Positions 19,216 through 29,647 of a stretch of 64,000 nucleotides of DNA are shown here, piece after piece; the stretch's first letter is position 1, and the number at the start of each line of letters is the position of its first letter. Both the position numbers and the translations under genes were made by a program. The stretch spans positions 17,573 through 81,572 of the forward strand of contig JAQUOU010000015.1 in the NCBI GenBank assembly GCA_028716975.1. The letters are read 5' to 3'. This stretch comes from Methylobacter sp. (lineage in GTDB: Bacteria > Pseudomonadota > Gammaproteobacteria > Methylococcales > Methylomonadaceae). Under the pieces are notes generated by a model. That model was given only the letters and a program-made list of their open reading frames with translations. It was not told the DNA's origin and ran no database searches.

Positions 19216-20871
19216 ATGGCTGGGATAGCTGACTTTCTTGATTCACTGATTGGCGGATTTGATCTGATTTGTTTCTCATTGATAATCGGCGGTCTTTTCT
19301 GGGGGCTTTTTGTTTTACGTCCATGGAATAACGCCAATCAATACAATGCAGTATTGATGCAAAAAACCGTGGCTCTTTTATATAAAGGCGGTTTTACGCT
19401 GGCCTTAGCCCAACTTTTAAAAATTATCCTTAAAATTTGGTTAATGACGGCCCTGCTCGAAAGGTGGCCTTTTCCTGAATTTGCCAACACAACTCAATTC
19501 CTGGGCGGCACTGTGCGCATGGTGCTGACTTTACTCCTGGCAGGATATTGTTATGGATATTTGCGTAAAAATCCTTTCTCCCAATATCATTGGGTAACCA
19601 CTGCCATTGTGGCCTTACCTATGATTATTTCCGGCGCCTGGCTGGTACATGCAGCCGGACGTTTTGACAATCAGTTTATGCTGATGTCACTGACAGTCAT
19701 ACACCAATTGGCTGCGGCTGCCTGGATTGGCGGGGTCTTTCAACTGGTTAATCTGTGGTTTTTACATTCCAGCAAACATATTCCAGCGGAACTATGGCCT
19801 ATATTACTACGCCGGTTCTCTGCTTTCGGCATAGCTTCAGTCGCCATGATTTTAATCTCTGGGGTGCCTATTGCCTTGCAATATATCGACTCATGGAATG
19901 GCCTTATCGGTACCGGCTACGGCAATTTATTGCTGGTAAAAATAACATTACTGTTAATGGCTTTAGGGTTTGCCTGGTTAAATAAATCCGCAGTTCTGGA
20001 ATTTGGCATTTCAGGTAACACCCGGCGTTTAAACCATTGCGTCCCTTATTATATTGAAGCGGAAACGTTTGTATTAATCACCTTGCTATTTACTGCCGCC
20101 AGTCTGGCCTCGCAACCTCCGGCCATTGATATTGCCAACCTGACTGCAAGCTGGCGGGAAGTCTTAAACGCTTTTAGCCCGCAAATCCCGCTGACAAACT
20201 CTCCCACTCACGAAGATTTAATAGCCGGCGAAGCAGGCCGTGTTGCCATTGTAGGTCAAATCCCCTCATTAGCGGCAACGGAATGGTCAAACTACAATCA
20301 TAATATCGCCGGAATTTTTCTGACAGTCATGAGTTTCTTTGCCATGCTGTCGTATGCCCGGTCAGGTGGTTCCGCTCTTGATAAGTTTCTGGCCTGGACC
20401 CAATACTGGCCGCTGGGTTTTGTCACCTTGGGTATTTTCCTGTTTTTCCGAAGTGATGCTGAAACCTGGCCATTAGGCCCTATAGGATTCTGGGACAGTA
20501 CTTTTAATAATGGCGAAGTATTGCAGCATAGAATTGCGACCTTACTGGTATTTGTGTTGGGCCTCATGGAACTAAGCGCCAGAATGAACCAGAACAGACA
20601 CGCTAAACTACCTTTTGCCTTCCCTGTCCTGGCGGCTTTTGGCGGATTAATGCTGCTTACCCACTCCCATATCGGATTTCAACCTAAAAGCGCATTCCTT
20701 ATCCAGGTAGGCCACACCTCAATGGGTATTTTTTCCCTCATTCTGGCCTGTGGCCGCTGGCTGGAATTAAAACTGGAAAGCCCCGCTAAGGATATTGCCG
20801 GTTTTATTTCTGCTGTCGCCTTGTTTCAGATGGGACTCATCCTGATGTTCTATCGCGAACCTCTTTATTAA
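19216..20871 (+). CDS. copD: CopD family copper transport membrane protein
   Basis: This 551-residue protein has many membrane segments. The CopD domain is in the N-terminal two thirds, with conserved histidines in [16 protein letters not shown] and [21 protein letters not shown]-terminal part with four or five more helices (about residues 355-545) includes [25 protein letters not shown], also His-rich. This two-module form is larger than classical CopD. It probably works with the CopC protein encoded 2 bp upstream to move copper across the inner membrane. The stop codon lies 1 bp before the dxs start. Confidence 0.88.
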   Translation: MAGIADFLDSLIGGFDLICFSLIIGGLFWGLFVLRPWNNANQYNAVLMQKTVALLYKGGFTLALAQLLKIILKIWLMTALLERWPFPEFANTTQFLGGTVRMVLTLLLAGYCYGYLRKNPFSQYHWVTTAIVALPMIISGAWLVHAAGRFDNQFMLMSLTVIHQLAAAAWIGGVFQLVNLWFLHSSKHIPAELWPILLRRFSAFGIASVAMILISGVPIALQYIDSWNGLIGTGYGNLLLVKITLLLMALGFAWLNKSAVLEFGISGNTRRLNHCVPYYIEAETFVLITLLFTAASLASQPPAIDIANLTASWREVLNAFSPQIPLTNSPTHEDLIAGEAGRVAIVGQIPSLAATEWSNYNHNIAGIFLTVMSFFAMLSYARSGGSALDKFLAWTQYWPLGFVTLGIFLFFRSDAETWPLGPIGFWDSTFNNGEVLQHRIATLLVFVLGLMELSARMNQNRHAKLPFAFPVLAAFGGLMLLTHSHIGFQPKSAFLIQVGHTSMGIFSLILACGRWLELKLESPAKDIAGFISAVALFQMGLILMFYREPLY

Positions 20872-20872
20872 T

Positions 20873-22735
20873 ATGAATACATCAAATAAATATCCTTTGC
20901 TTAAAAACATTCACATCCCTGCCGATATCCGCAAGCTACCGAAAGATAAGCTAAAGCCCTTAGCCAAGGAACTGCGTGAGTTTTTAACACAGTCGGTGAG
21001 TATTTCGGGCGGCCATTTTTCAGCAGGGCTAGGTACCGTCGAACTGACCGTAGCCTTGCATTATGTATTCGATACGCCGACTGACCAGTTGGTCTGGGAT
21101 GTCGGTCATCAGGCTTATCCGCACAAGATTCTGACTGGGCGCAAAGACCGGATGACGACGATCCGCACCCGAGGCGGCATATCCGCTTTCCCCAGCAGAG
21201 CAGAGAGTGAATACGACGCCTTTGGTGTCGGGCATTCCAGTACTTCCATCAGTGCGGCACTAGGGATGGCGATAGCAGCGGAGTTGAAAGGCGAAGACAA
21301 ACAAATGGTGGCCATTATCGGCGACGGCAGCATCACAGGCGGCATGGCCTATGAGGCAATGAATCATGCCGGTTGTATTGACGCCAATTTGCTGGTCATT
21401 CTGAATGATAATGACATGTCGATTTCGCCTAATGTCGGCGCCATGAATAATTATCTGACCAAGATTTTATCCAGTAAACTGTATTCATCAGTACGCGAAG
21501 AAAGCAAGAAAGTGTTGAGTAAAATGCCCAGTGTTTGGGAACTGGCACGACGCACGGAAGAACATATGAAAGGCATGATTGTGCCTGGCACCTTATTCGA
21601 GGAACTGGGCTTTAACTATATTGGGCCGATTGACGGTCATGACCTGGATATGCTGGTGCCAACCCTGGAAAACCTTAAAGCTATTTCCGGCCCGCGCTTT
21701 TTACATATTGTCACCCGAAAAGGTAAAGGTTACCCGCCGGCTGAAAAAGATCCTTTGGCCTATCATGGCGTGCCGGCTTTCGATCCGACCAAAGATTGTT
21801 TGCCAAAATCTACGCCTTCTCCGCATCCTACTTATACGGAAGTGTTTGGCGACTGGCTGTGCGATATGGCCAGACAGGATGAGCGTTTATTGGCGATTAC
21901 CCCCGCCATGCGCGAGGGTTCGGGGCTGGTCAAATTTTCGGAATGTTACCCAAAACGTTATTTCGATGTCGCTATTGCCGAGCAGCATGCAGTGACACTG
22001 GCTGCCGGCCAGGCGTGCCAGGGCGCCAAGCCCGTAGTCGCCATTTATTCCACATTTCTGCAACGGGCTTATGACCAGTTGATACATGATGTCGCGCTGC
22101 AAAACCTGGATGTCCTGTTTGCGCTGGACCGCGCCGGTCTGGTCGGCCCCGATGGCCCTACCCATGCCGGCAGTTTTGATTACACCTACATGCGCTGTGT
22201 GCCCAATATGCTGATTATGGCTCCAGCTGACGAAAATGAATGCCGGCAGATGCTGACTACCGGCTTTAAGCATCAAGGTCCGGCATCAGTGCGTTATCCG
22301 CGCGGTAAGGGGCCCGGAGTTACCGTAGAAAAAGTCCTGACCGAGCTACCGATCGGCAAGGCTGAACTGCGACATCAAGGCAGCCGCATCGCCATTTTAG
22401 CCTGGGGCAGCATGGTAACGCCGGCTGTGGCGGCGGGCAAACATTTGGGTGCGACCGTTATAAATATGCGTTTTGTCAAACCGATAGATGAAACGCTTGT
22501 CCTGGAATTGGCTAAAAGCCATGAAATATTCATCACCGTAGAAGAAAATGTTGTTTCCGGTGGCGCGGGTAGTGCCGTCAATGAGTTCCTGCAAGCCCAA
22601 CAGATCCTGATGCCAATATTAAACATCGGCCTGCCTGATAGCTTTGTTGATCAGGGAACACGGGAGGAACTTCTGGCTATCTGCGGGCTTGATACTCCAG
22701 GCATTATTGCCCGGATTGAAACATTTTGTGCTTAA
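20873..22735 (+). CDS. dxs: 1-deoxy-D-xylulose-5-phosphate synthase
   Basis: Dxs condenses pyruvate and glyceraldehyde 3-phosphate, the entry and main control step of the MEP isoprenoid pathway. The 620-residue protein has the [21 protein letters not shown] start and the thiamine diphosphate motif beginning Gly150-Asp-Gly ([18 protein letters not shown]). It also has the transketolase-like [15 protein letters not shown] and the late [15 protein letters not shown] motif. It begins 1 bp after copD and is probably the last gene of the hopanoid run, so precursor supply is tied to hopanoid synthesis. Its usual neighbours xseB-ispA are at 8042-9164. Confidence 0.97.
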   Translation: MNTSNKYPLLKNIHIPADIRKLPKDKLKPLAKELREFLTQSVSISGGHFSAGLGTVELTVALHYVFDTPTDQLVWDVGHQAYPHKILTGRKDRMTTIRTRGGISAFPSRAESEYDAFGVGHSSTSISAALGMAIAAELKGEDKQMVAIIGDGSITGGMAYEAMNHAGCIDANLLVILNDNDMSISPNVGAMNNYLTKILSSKLYSSVREESKKVLSKMPSVWELARRTEEHMKGMIVPGTLFEELGFNYIGPIDGHDLDMLVPTLENLKAISGPRFLHIVTRKGKGYPPAEKDPLAYHGVPAFDPTKDCLPKSTPSPHPTYTEVFGDWLCDMARQDERLLAITPAMREGSGLVKFSECYPKRYFDVAIAEQHAVTLAAGQACQGAKPVVAIYSTFLQRAYDQLIHDVALQNLDVLFALDRAGLVGPDGPTHAGSFDYTYMRCVPNMLIMAPADENECRQMLTTGFKHQGPASVRYPRGKGPGVTVEKVLTELPIGKAELRHQGSRIAILAWGSMVTPAVAAGKHLGATVINMRFVKPIDETLVLELAKSHEIFITVEENVVSGGAGSAVNEFLQAQQILMPILNIGLPDSFVDQGTREELLAICGLDTPGIIARIETFCA

Positions 22736-22833
22736 ACATTTCTGTTTCACTCCAAATTTTACGATGGATATTTGTTCTCCGCGGGTTTTGTGGTAGAAAT
22801 ATAATCCCGGCAGGATAACTATGTTAATAAGTT

Positions 22834-23598
22834 ATGTTAGAAATAATACCACTCCCCGTCTTAACCGATAACTACATTTATGTTATTCATGAACCGGTAT
22901 CCGATGAAACGGCGGTTGTAGATCCCGCCCTGGCCCAACCGGTTCTGGATATTCTCAATAAAAAAAACTGGAAGCTGACCTATATTCTTAATACGCATCA
23001 TCATTGGGATCATGTAGGCGGCAATCTGGAACTGAAACAGAAAACCGCTTGTAAAATTATCGCTGCTGAATCAGACCGGTATCGAATTCCAGGCATTGAT
23101 ATCGGCGTTAAGGAAGATGATGTTATATCAGTCGGCAAGCAATCGGCCAGAGTCATTTCAACTCCCGGCCATACCAGCGGACATATTGTTTATCATTTTG
23201 CTGAAGATAATACGATGTTTTGCGGCGATACCTTATTTGTAATGGGATGCGGCCGCCTGTTTGAAGGGACTGCCGGACAAATGTGGAATTCGCTACAGAA
23301 ATTGAAAGCCCTGCCTGCATCAACCCGGCTATATTGCACGCATGAATACACGCTGACAAATGGGCGATTTGCTTTAGGTGTAGAACCCGATAACATTGCA
23401 TTGCAACAGAGGATGATCGAGATACAGCGGCTCAGAGCAGAAAACACACCCACCGTGCCTTCGACGATAGAACAGGAAAGAGCAACGAATCCGTTTTTCA
23501 GAGCTGACAGTTTAACGGTTCAAAAAAACCTGAACATGCACAATCAACCACCTGCTCAGGTCTTTGCCGAGCTGAGAAAACGCAAGGATTCGTTTTGA
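22834..23598 (+). CDS. gloB: Hydroxyacylglutathione hydrolase (glyoxalase II)
   Basis: GloB hydrolyses S-lactoylglutathione to lactate and glutathione, the second step of methylglyoxal detoxification. The 254-residue metallo-beta-lactamase-fold protein has the binuclear metal motif T54-H-x-H-x-D-H60 (THHHWDH), HTSGHIVY, FCGDTLFVMGCGRLFEG and CTHEYTLTNGRFAL. A perfect TATAAT hexamer lies at 22800-22805, but no convincing -35 element was seen. It is convergent with the gene at 23621. Confidence 0.95.
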   Translation: MLEIIPLPVLTDNYIYVIHEPVSDETAVVDPALAQPVLDILNKKNWKLTYILNTHHHWDHVGGNLELKQKTACKIIAAESDRYRIPGIDIGVKEDDVISVGKQSARVISTPGHTSGHIVYHFAEDNTMFCGDTLFVMGCGRLFEGTAGQMWNSLQKLKALPASTRLYCTHEYTLTNGRFALGVEPDNIALQQRMIEIQRLRAENTPTVPSTIEQERATNPFFRADSLTVQKNLNMHNQPPAQVFAELRKRKDSF

Positions 23599-23620
23599 TC
23601 TAAAAATGAAAATTTCAGAT

Positions 23621-24199
23621 TTATTGGCTACCCGAAGATTCCGGCACCCATAGATCGCTTAAAACCAGACTTATTTCATTAAATGGCGGCGCCTGTACCC
23701 GCTCATCTTCCTGCCAGGTGTGCTCCAGCAGCCAATGTCCTTGATGCAGGCTATACACTTCCAAAGTCCGGCAATCCGGATCAACCAGCCATATCCAGCT
23801 GACGCCCTGTTCAGCATAAATAGGCATTTTCACCGCACGGTCGGTGCGCGCTGTAGCGGGCGATAAAATTTCGCACACCCAGTCCGGCGCTACGCTGAAA
23901 TAGGCTCCTTCGGGAAATTGCGGCAAGCTTTCGCGCCGCCAGCCGGCCAAGTCAGGCACAAGAATATGTTTATCCAGATGCAATTCGGGTTCAAACAATA
24001 TCCACCAGCCGCCCGGACCTCCTATTCCCCGTTGATAGGGACTGACAAATTCATCACCTATAACAGAGGCAGCAAGGGCATGCTTAGGCGCCGGACGCGG
24101 TTGAGTGATCAATTGACCGTGCAGGATTTCGCCGATCAGATTGTCGGGCAAATCGAACAGATCTTCATAAGTTGCCAAGCGATAAGCTGATTGTGTCAT
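23621..24199 (-). CDS. Uma2 family (DUF820) PD-(D/E)XK nuclease-fold protein
   Basis: The 192-residue protein has the Uma2 family pattern: a start with YEDLFDLPDNLIGEILHGQLI and RPAPKHALAASVIGDEF. The Asp of LVPDLAGWRRE, the E in VCEILSPATARTDRAVKMPIYAEQGVSWIWLVDP and nearby residues make up the predicted restriction-enzyme-like active site. The biological role of these proteins is not known; they are often stand-alone and numerous in cyanobacteria and some proteobacteria. It lies alone between gloB (convergent) and lysS. Confidence 0.85.
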   Translation of the reverse strand: MTQSAYRLATYEDLFDLPDNLIGEILHGQLITQPRPAPKHALAASVIGDEFVSPYQRGIGGPGGWWILFEPELHLDKHILVPDLAGWRRESLPQFPEGAYFSVAPDWVCEILSPATARTDRAVKMPIYAEQGVSWIWLVDPDCRTLEVYSLHQGHWLLEHTWQEDERVQAPPFNEISLVLSDLWVPESSGSQ

Positions 24200-24305
24200 G
24201 TCTTAATCCTCTAATCCTGGTTTAATTAGCTGATCTGTATTCCGGCCGGAGCAGGAAATAGGAGAAAATCTCATGTACTCCGTGCCGGTCAAATGCTAAA
24301 AATCA

Positions 24306-25802
24306 TCAGCCTTTCGGTCTCATATGCGGAAACAATAATACATCACGAATTGACGGCGCGTCGGTAAACAACATGACCAAACGGTCGATGCCTATGCCCT
24401 CGCCTGCTGTCGGCGGCATCCCGTGTTCCAAAGCAATAATATAATCCGCATCAAAGTGCATGGCTTCATCATCACCGGCTTCTTTTTCCTCCACCTGTTT
24501 CTGGAAGCGCGCCGCCTGATCTTCGGCATCATTCAATTCGGTAAACCCATTGGCAATTTCACGGCCGCCAACAAAGAATTCAAACCGGTCGGTTACATGC
24601 GGATTATCGTCATTACGCCTTGCCAAGGGCGAGACTTCAACCGGATAAGCAGTAATAAAAGTTGGATTCATTAAGCGGTGTTCAACGGTTTTTTCAAAAA
24701 TCTCGATCTGTACCTTACCCAGACCATAGTTTTCTTTTAACGGAAGACCAAGCTTTTCAGCAACTTTAGCTGCCGAGTCGCGATTATCTATATCCCTGGC
24801 TTGTAACGCGGGATTAAAATGCAAAATAGAATCAAATACCGTCATTCGATCAAACGGCTTGCCGAAATCGTATTGCTCGCCCTGATAGGAGATAACCGTC
24901 CGGCCTAACACTTCTTCCGCTAAACCGCGCAACATGGCTTCAGTTAAATCCATCAAATCCTGATATTCAGCATAAGCCTGATAAAATTCCAGCATGGTAA
25001 ACTCAGGATTATGACGGCTTGAAAGACCTTCATTACGAAAATTGCGGTTGATTTCGAAAACCCGCTCAAAGCCGCCGACCACAAGCCGTTTTAAATACAA
25101 TTCCGGCGCAATGCGCAGGTATAAGCCCATATCCAGGGCATTGTGATATGTGGAAAAAGGCCGGGCAGTCGCGCCGCCTGGAATCGCCTGCATCATCGGC
25201 GTTTCAACTTCCAGAAATTGGCGCTCAATCAGGAACTGACGGATATAAGCAACAACCCTGGAGCGCATCAAAAAAGTGTTGCGCGATTGCTCACTCATAA
25301 TTAAGTCCAGATAGCGCTGCCTGTATCTGATTTCCTGATCGGCAACACCATGGAATTTTTCCGGCAAGGGGCGCAAAGCCTTGGTCAGCAGGCGGATATC
25401 ATCCACCTTTACGCTGAGCTCGCCCGTCTGGGTTTTAAACAACACACCTTCCGCGCCGACAATATCGCCAATATCCCACTTCTTGAAGTGATCGTTATAA
25501 AAGTCTTCAGCCAGCGCATCACGGGTCACGTAAAGCTGTATCTTGCCGGACATGTCCTGAATATGCGCAAAACTCGCCTTACCCATGATGCGACGGGTCA
25601 TTATGCGCCCAGCCAATTTCACACGTACCGGTTCGGCTTCGAGCTCTTCCTTGGATTTTTCTGTGTATTCGGCTAACAGTTCACCTGCAATCACATTGCG
25701 GCGAAAATCGGTAGGAAAAGCAATGCCGTTTTCCCGCAAGGCATTTAATTTGCTGCGGCGCTGTTTGATTTGTTCCTGCTCGTCGTGCTCAATTTCTGAC
25801 AT
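24306..25802 (-). CDS. lysS: Lysyl-tRNA synthetase, class II
   Basis: The 498-residue enzyme attaches lysine to tRNA-Lys. It has the N-terminal OB-fold anticodon-binding domain (about residues 60-150, [20 protein letters not shown]). The class II motifs follow: motif 2 around [24 protein letters not shown] and motif 3 in [13 protein letters not shown] near the C-terminus. It follows prfB on the same strand by 104 bp, the usual prfB-lysS pair. Confidence 0.97.
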   Translation of the reverse strand: MSEIEHDEQEQIKQRRSKLNALRENGIAFPTDFRRNVIAGELLAEYTEKSKEELEAEPVRVKLAGRIMTRRIMGKASFAHIQDMSGKIQLYVTRDALAEDFYNDHFKKWDIGDIVGAEGVLFKTQTGELSVKVDDIRLLTKALRPLPEKFHGVADQEIRYRQRYLDLIMSEQSRNTFLMRSRVVAYIRQFLIERQFLEVETPMMQAIPGGATARPFSTYHNALDMGLYLRIAPELYLKRLVVGGFERVFEINRNFRNEGLSSRHNPEFTMLEFYQAYAEYQDLMDLTEAMLRGLAEEVLGRTVISYQGEQYDFGKPFDRMTVFDSILHFNPALQARDIDNRDSAAKVAEKLGLPLKENYGLGKVQIEIFEKTVEHRLMNPTFITAYPVEVSPLARRNDDNPHVTDRFEFFVGGREIANGFTELNDAEDQAARFQKQVEEKEAGDDEAMHFDADYIIALEHGMPPTAGEGIGIDRLVMLFTDAPSIRDVLLFPHMRPKG

Positions 25803-25843
25803 TTGTAATAACTAGCTGTTTATTTTTACCATAGAAAACACAA

Positions 25844-25900
25844 AGGCCACGAAGAAAGAGAAAAACAGATCTCGTACTCTTCGCCACTTTCGTGGTATTA
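25844..25900. repeat. Inverted repeat between prfB and lysS
   Basis: CCACGAA at 25847-25853 pairs with TTCGTGG at 25889-25895, and an alternative inner pairing CGAAGA/TCTTCG lies at 25850-25855 and 25878-25883. It falls in the prfB-lysS gap and could be a partial attenuator or a decayed CACGAAG-type intergenic repeat. The function is unknown. Confidence 0.35.
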
Positions 25901-25906
25901 ATTTTT

Positions 25907-27005
25907 TTACAACCCGCTCTTCAAACTGGCCTCAATAAACTGATCCAGATCGCCATCGAGTACCGCCTGGGTATTGCCGGTTTCCACGCCGGTGCGCAAA
26001 TCCTTGATGCGTGACTGATCCAGCACATAAGAACGTATCTGGCTGCCCCAGCCTATATCCGATTTGGTATCTTCCAGGGCTTGTTGCGTTTCACTGCGCT
26101 TGCGCATTTCCAGCTCATACAATTTAGCTTTCAATTGCTTCATCGCAGTATCGCGGTTTTTATGCTGCGAGCGATCGCTTTGACACTGCACGACGATACC
26201 GGTCGGGTTGTGGGTCATACGCACGGCGGACTCGGTTTTGTTGATGTGCTGGCCGCCCGCGCCACTGGCGCGATACACATCCACCCGGACATCAGCCGGG
26301 TTAATCTCTATATCAATATCGTCATTAATTTCCGGCGAGACAAACACCGAGGCGAATGAAGTATGACGACGATTACCCGAATCAAAAGGCGATTTTCTGA
26401 CTAAACGGTGCACGCCCGTTTCGGTACGCAGCCAGCCGAAGGCATAGTCGCCTTCGAATTTTATCGTGGCGCTTTTGATGCCGGCCACATCACCCTGCGA
26501 TTCTTCAATCAACTCGGTTTTAAAACCCTTACGCTCGCCCCAGCGTAAAAACATGCGTTCAATAATGGCTGCCCAGTCCTGCGCTTCCGTACCGCCGGAG
26601 CCGGACTGTATATCCAGAAACGCATTATTGGCATCCATTTCACCCGAGAACATGCGCCGGAATTCAAGAGCCGCCACTTTTGTTTCAAGATGAGCCAAAT
26701 CGGATACGACAGTATTAACGGTTTCATCATCTCCCTCATCAACCGCCATCATCAGCAGTTCTTCGGCATCATCCAGACCGCGCTCCAATTCATTAATCGT
26801 ATTAACGATAACTTCCAATTGTCCGCGTTCCTTGCCTAAGGCTAGCGCCTCTTCCGGGTAATTCCAAATTTTCGGATTTTCCAGCTCTCTTAATACTTCA
26901 ACCAGCCGCTCACTCTTGACATCAAAGTCAAAGATACCTCCTGAGGGCATTACCACGGTTTTTCAGGTCGGCTATTTTATTTTTAATGGGATTTATTTCT
27001 TGCAT
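25907..27005 (-). CDS. prfB: Peptide chain release factor 2 with programmed +1 frameshift
   Basis: RF2 ends translation at UGA and UAA. The true start is the ATG at 27005: the first 25 codons end in AGG AGG TAT CTT, then a TGA stop (26930-26928) within CTTTGAC. A +1 shift there continues into the long frame, giving 365 residues, the normal RF2 length. The Shine-Dalgarno-like AGGAGG (26937-26942) and slippery CTT next to TGA C are the classic autoregulatory site. The body holds [11 protein letters not shown] and the catalytic GGQ in [18 protein letters not shown]. The stop-codon tripeptide region is also intact. Confidence 0.96.
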
Positions 27006-27296
27006 AGGATTTAATTAATGACGGTCAGCACCCAAGCTATCTGTAAACTCGGGCCGATGAAACTTAAAAAAGACAGATTATAAACTATTACCAAGCCCTC
27101 CTCATGCAGAACTTGCTGAAAGCATTAAATGACAGTAAAGCGCGGTTAGCGTATGAATGAATTGGGACTTAACCATTTTTTCCCATGTTACATTCATGAG
27201 CAGCTCAATCGAATTAAAATACCGGCGTCAAAACCGGCAGTCACGACTATCAATTATTCCAGAGTCATTGAGGTTCATGATTAACTAATGAAAAAG

Positions 27297-27617
27297 TTAA
27301 TCCCACCGGTTATCCCGCACTTGTACTTTTCCATTCTCAATTCGCACTGGAAAAGAATGAATATTTTCATAAGCGGGTGGGGATTTTACTGCGCCGGTTC
27401 TCACACAAAAACGCGCGCCGTGACGCGGACAGATAATTTCGTCGCCTTCCAGTATGCCGCTGGCGATTTCCGCTCCATCATGCGTACAGACGTCTTCAAT
27501 AGCGTAAAAATCGCCTTTAATTTTAAATACGGCAACGTCTGTTCCATCGACGTCAACGACCACATTTTCTCCATCAGCTAATACGCTTTCATCTATAACA
27601 TCTACCCATTCCGACAT
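27297..27617 (-). CDS. Rieske [2Fe-2S] ferredoxin
   Basis: This 106-residue soluble Rieske protein has the two cluster motifs Cys44-x-His46 (CTH) and Cys63-x2-His66 (CPRH). It resembles the ferredoxin subunits of non-heme iron oxygenases and the small Rieske proteins often found near iron-sulfur assembly genes. No oxygenase is adjacent, so its redox partner is unknown. It is divergent from the GDT1-like gene, with 165 bp between them. Confidence 0.9.
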   Translation of the reverse strand: MSEWVDVIDESVLADGENVVVDVDGTDVAVFKIKGDFYAIEDVCTHDGAEIASGILEGDEIICPRHGARFCVRTGAVKSPPAYENIHSFPVRIENGKVQVRDNRWD

Positions 27618-27782
27618 TCCCGTACCTTTTTACGTTTTCTTATACTATTTTGACTTATCAGGCCAATTTAATCTTTAATACTATTTGCCTATAGTATAAC
27701 GGCGTCAAGCTCGCTTTGAATAGCATTGCAGAGCCAACAGTATTACTTATTCAAATAAATCAAACTGTTTCCGGAGATCAAA

Positions 27783-28427
27783 ATGGACAATCTTCACTTC
27801 TATTTACAAAGCTTTTTATCGGTATTGACTACAGGAAATATTCGCGAAATCTCGACTACGACTGCGAGCAGTTTTGCCTTGATTGCAGCTGCTGAAATGG
27901 GTGATAAAAGCCAGTTGGTCTGCATGACCCTTTCATCCTGCCATAGAGCCTTACCGGTTATGCTTGGCGCTGTAACGGCCTTTGCCTTTTTAAATACTTT
28001 GGCCATGATTTTTGGCGCCGCCATTGCCACTTGGCTGCCGCATTATCTAATTGCGGCAACGGTTTCTTTGCTATTTGTTATTTTCGGCATTCATTCTTTA
28101 CGTCTTATCGAATACAAAGGAAATAAGGTGGTTAAAGAAAAAAGTAGCCACGGTATTTTCTTTACCACTTTTTTATTGATTGCAGTAGCTGAATTCGACG
28201 ATAAAACTCCGCTTGCAGTCATCGCATTAAGCAGTGCTACAGTGCCTATTGCAGTATGGCTAGGTTCTACAGCAGCATTGGCCTCAATATCTGCCCTGGG
28301 AATTGTAACCGGACGTGCTTTTTTAAAGATAATTCCTTTAATTTTGCTACACAAAATCAGCGGAACCATTTTCCTGATTTTGTCTGTTTTTGCGGCCTAT
28401 CGAAGTTATATCAGTTACCCTGCCTGA
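27783..28427 (+). CDS. GDT1/TMEM165 (UPF0016) family cation transporter
   Basis: The 214-residue protein has six predicted membrane helices in two homologous halves. UPF0016 proteins export manganese or exchange calcium/manganese for protons. The first family motif, Glu-x-Gly-Asp-Lys-Ser, is at residues 38-43 (AAAEMGDKSQL). The second, at residues 136-141 (AEFDDKTPL), has Asp in place of the usual Gly. A GGAG site precedes the start. A yybP-ykoY manganese riboswitch, common before such genes, was not seen in the short leader. Confidence 0.85.
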   Translation: MDNLHFYLQSFLSVLTTGNIREISTTTASSFALIAAAEMGDKSQLVCMTLSSCHRALPVMLGAVTAFAFLNTLAMIFGAAIATWLPHYLIAATVSLLFVIFGIHSLRLIEYKGNKVVKEKSSHGIFFTTFLLIAVAEFDDKTPLAVIALSSATVPIAVWLGSTAALASISALGIVTGRAFLKIIPLILLHKISGTIFLILSVFAAYRSYISYPA

Positions 28428-28591
28428 ACTATCGATCGCCGCATGGATTTGATATGACAAAAGTGCGCAAGATTAAGGGAATATTGGCCCGTTAATCTCT
28501 ACGCATTGATAGGAATGGCCGGTAATTAAATTTTCATGTTTTGATACAAAGCTATTGGAAGCCAGCGTACTTGAATTTCCCGATGATAGCC

Positions 28592-29440
28592 CTACTGTTG
28601 TGGGTAACCTTGCTGTTGGGGATAGCCTCGTTGCTGCGGGTAACTCTGTTGTTGGGGATAACCCTGTTGCTGGGGGTAACCCTGTTGTTGAGGATAACCC
28701 TGCTGTTGCGGGTAACCTTGTTGCTGCGGGTAACCTTGTTGCTGCGGATAGCCCTGCTGTTGCTGCTGACTACCTTGCTGGGAGCCTGCATTTTGATTGG
28801 CGACAATAGCTAACTCCACACGGCGATTCTGTGCCCGATTAGCCTCACTGGTATTAGGAACTTTCGGCATTCTTTCGCCCATGCCCTGCTGAGTAAGCCG
28901 GGAATAATTTACATTATGCTGAGATAAATAGCTTGAAACACTGGTAGCACGTTGTTCAGACAACTTCTGGTTATAATTATCAGCGCCACTATCATCCGTA
29001 TGGCCGGTTATAGTAATTTTCGAATCCGGGTATTGATTTAATACATTAGCTACCGAGTCCAGGGCAGTTTGAGCTTGCGGGGTTAGATTTGCAGAATCAA
29101 ACCCGAAAGTAATATTACTGGGCATAGTTAAATTAAGCGTGTTTTCAGCCGTACGCTGAACCTCAATACCCGTTCCCTGCAATGATTGCTGCATTTCCTG
29201 TTGCTGATGATCCATATAAGCGCCAACAGCCGCGCCCACTGCACCACCTGCTAAAGCCCCAAAACCGGCATTCTTAAGATCATTGCCGCCAAACAGGGTG
29301 CCGGCGCCCGCGCCAACAGCCGCCCCTATTCCACCCCCTTTGGCAGTATTGCTGATAGTCGACTGCCCCGTATAAGGATCAGTAATACACGCTGTCAAAA
29401 GCACCGAGCTTATACCGGCAATTAATAATTTTTTTTTCAT
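28592..29440 (-). CDS. OmpA family lipoprotein with Gln/Tyr/Pro repeat tail
   Basis: The 282-residue protein has a lipoprotein signal (LLTAC, Cys18) and a glycine-zipper segment (about residues 34-72, GGGIGAAVGAGAGTLFGG). An OmpA peptidoglycan-binding domain follows (about residues 105-220, with ITITGHTDDSGADNYNQKLSEQRA and NRRVELAIVAN). The last 60 or so residues are about nine copies of the hexapeptide GYPQQQ with a few substitutions. The first parts are the usual outer-membrane lipoprotein that anchors to cell wall. The tail is an added, likely disordered, repeat region. Confidence 0.92.
   Translation of the reverse strand: MKKKLLIAGISSVLLTACITDPYTGQSTISNTAKGGGIGAAVGAGAGTLFGGNDLKNAGFGALAGGAVGAAVGAYMDHQQQEMQQSLQGTGIEVQRTAENTLNLTMPSNITFGFDSANLTPQAQTALDSVANVLNQYPDSKITITGHTDDSGADNYNQKLSEQRATSVSSYLSQHNVNYSRLTQQGMGERMPKVPNTSEANRAQNRRVELAIVANQNAGSQQGSQQQQQGYPQQQGYPQQQGYPQQQGYPQQQGYPQQQGYPQQQSYPQQRGYPQQQGYPQQ
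28594..28775. repeat. 18-bp tandem repeat encoding GYPQQQ
   Basis: About nine degenerate copies of an 18-bp unit make up the 3' end of the OmpA-like gene. The units differ mainly at third codon positions, with one copy changing Gly to Ser and one changing Gln to Arg. The opposite strand is also open in more than one frame, as expected of a stop-free repeat. Copy number may vary between strains. Confidence 0.9.
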
Positions 29441-29647
29441 AAATTCAAAGCCTTAGGCAAGTTATACAAATATTGGCAAAGAAAATATACCAATAAAATC
29501 TTAACACGTGCTGAATAAAGCTACTTCATTATGTTAAGTCAAAATTGTAGAACTCTGCGGGAAGAAAACGTTCAAACGGAGCCTGTCCGGACTAAACTTT
29601 GAGATATAAAACCTGAGAATCCACCTGTTTAAATATGAAAGCCGGCT

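Noticed and set aside
21887..22276. 129-codon minus-strand frame inside dxs
   Set aside because: It is the antisense of the conserved transketolase part of Dxs.
27618..27782. Manganese (yybP-ykoY) riboswitch before the GDT1-like gene
   Set aside because: The leader is short and lacks the characteristic conserved loops; only a normal ribosome site was seen.
28594..28775. Possible CRISPR array
   Set aside because: The 18-bp units are back to back without spacers and are codon-periodic inside a gene, so it is a protein-coding tandem repeat.
28541..28813. Open plus-strand frames rich in Leu/Val repeats
   Set aside because: They are the reverse of the GYPQQQ-coding repeat of the OmpA lipoprotein; the repeat has no stops in several frames and no ribosome site.
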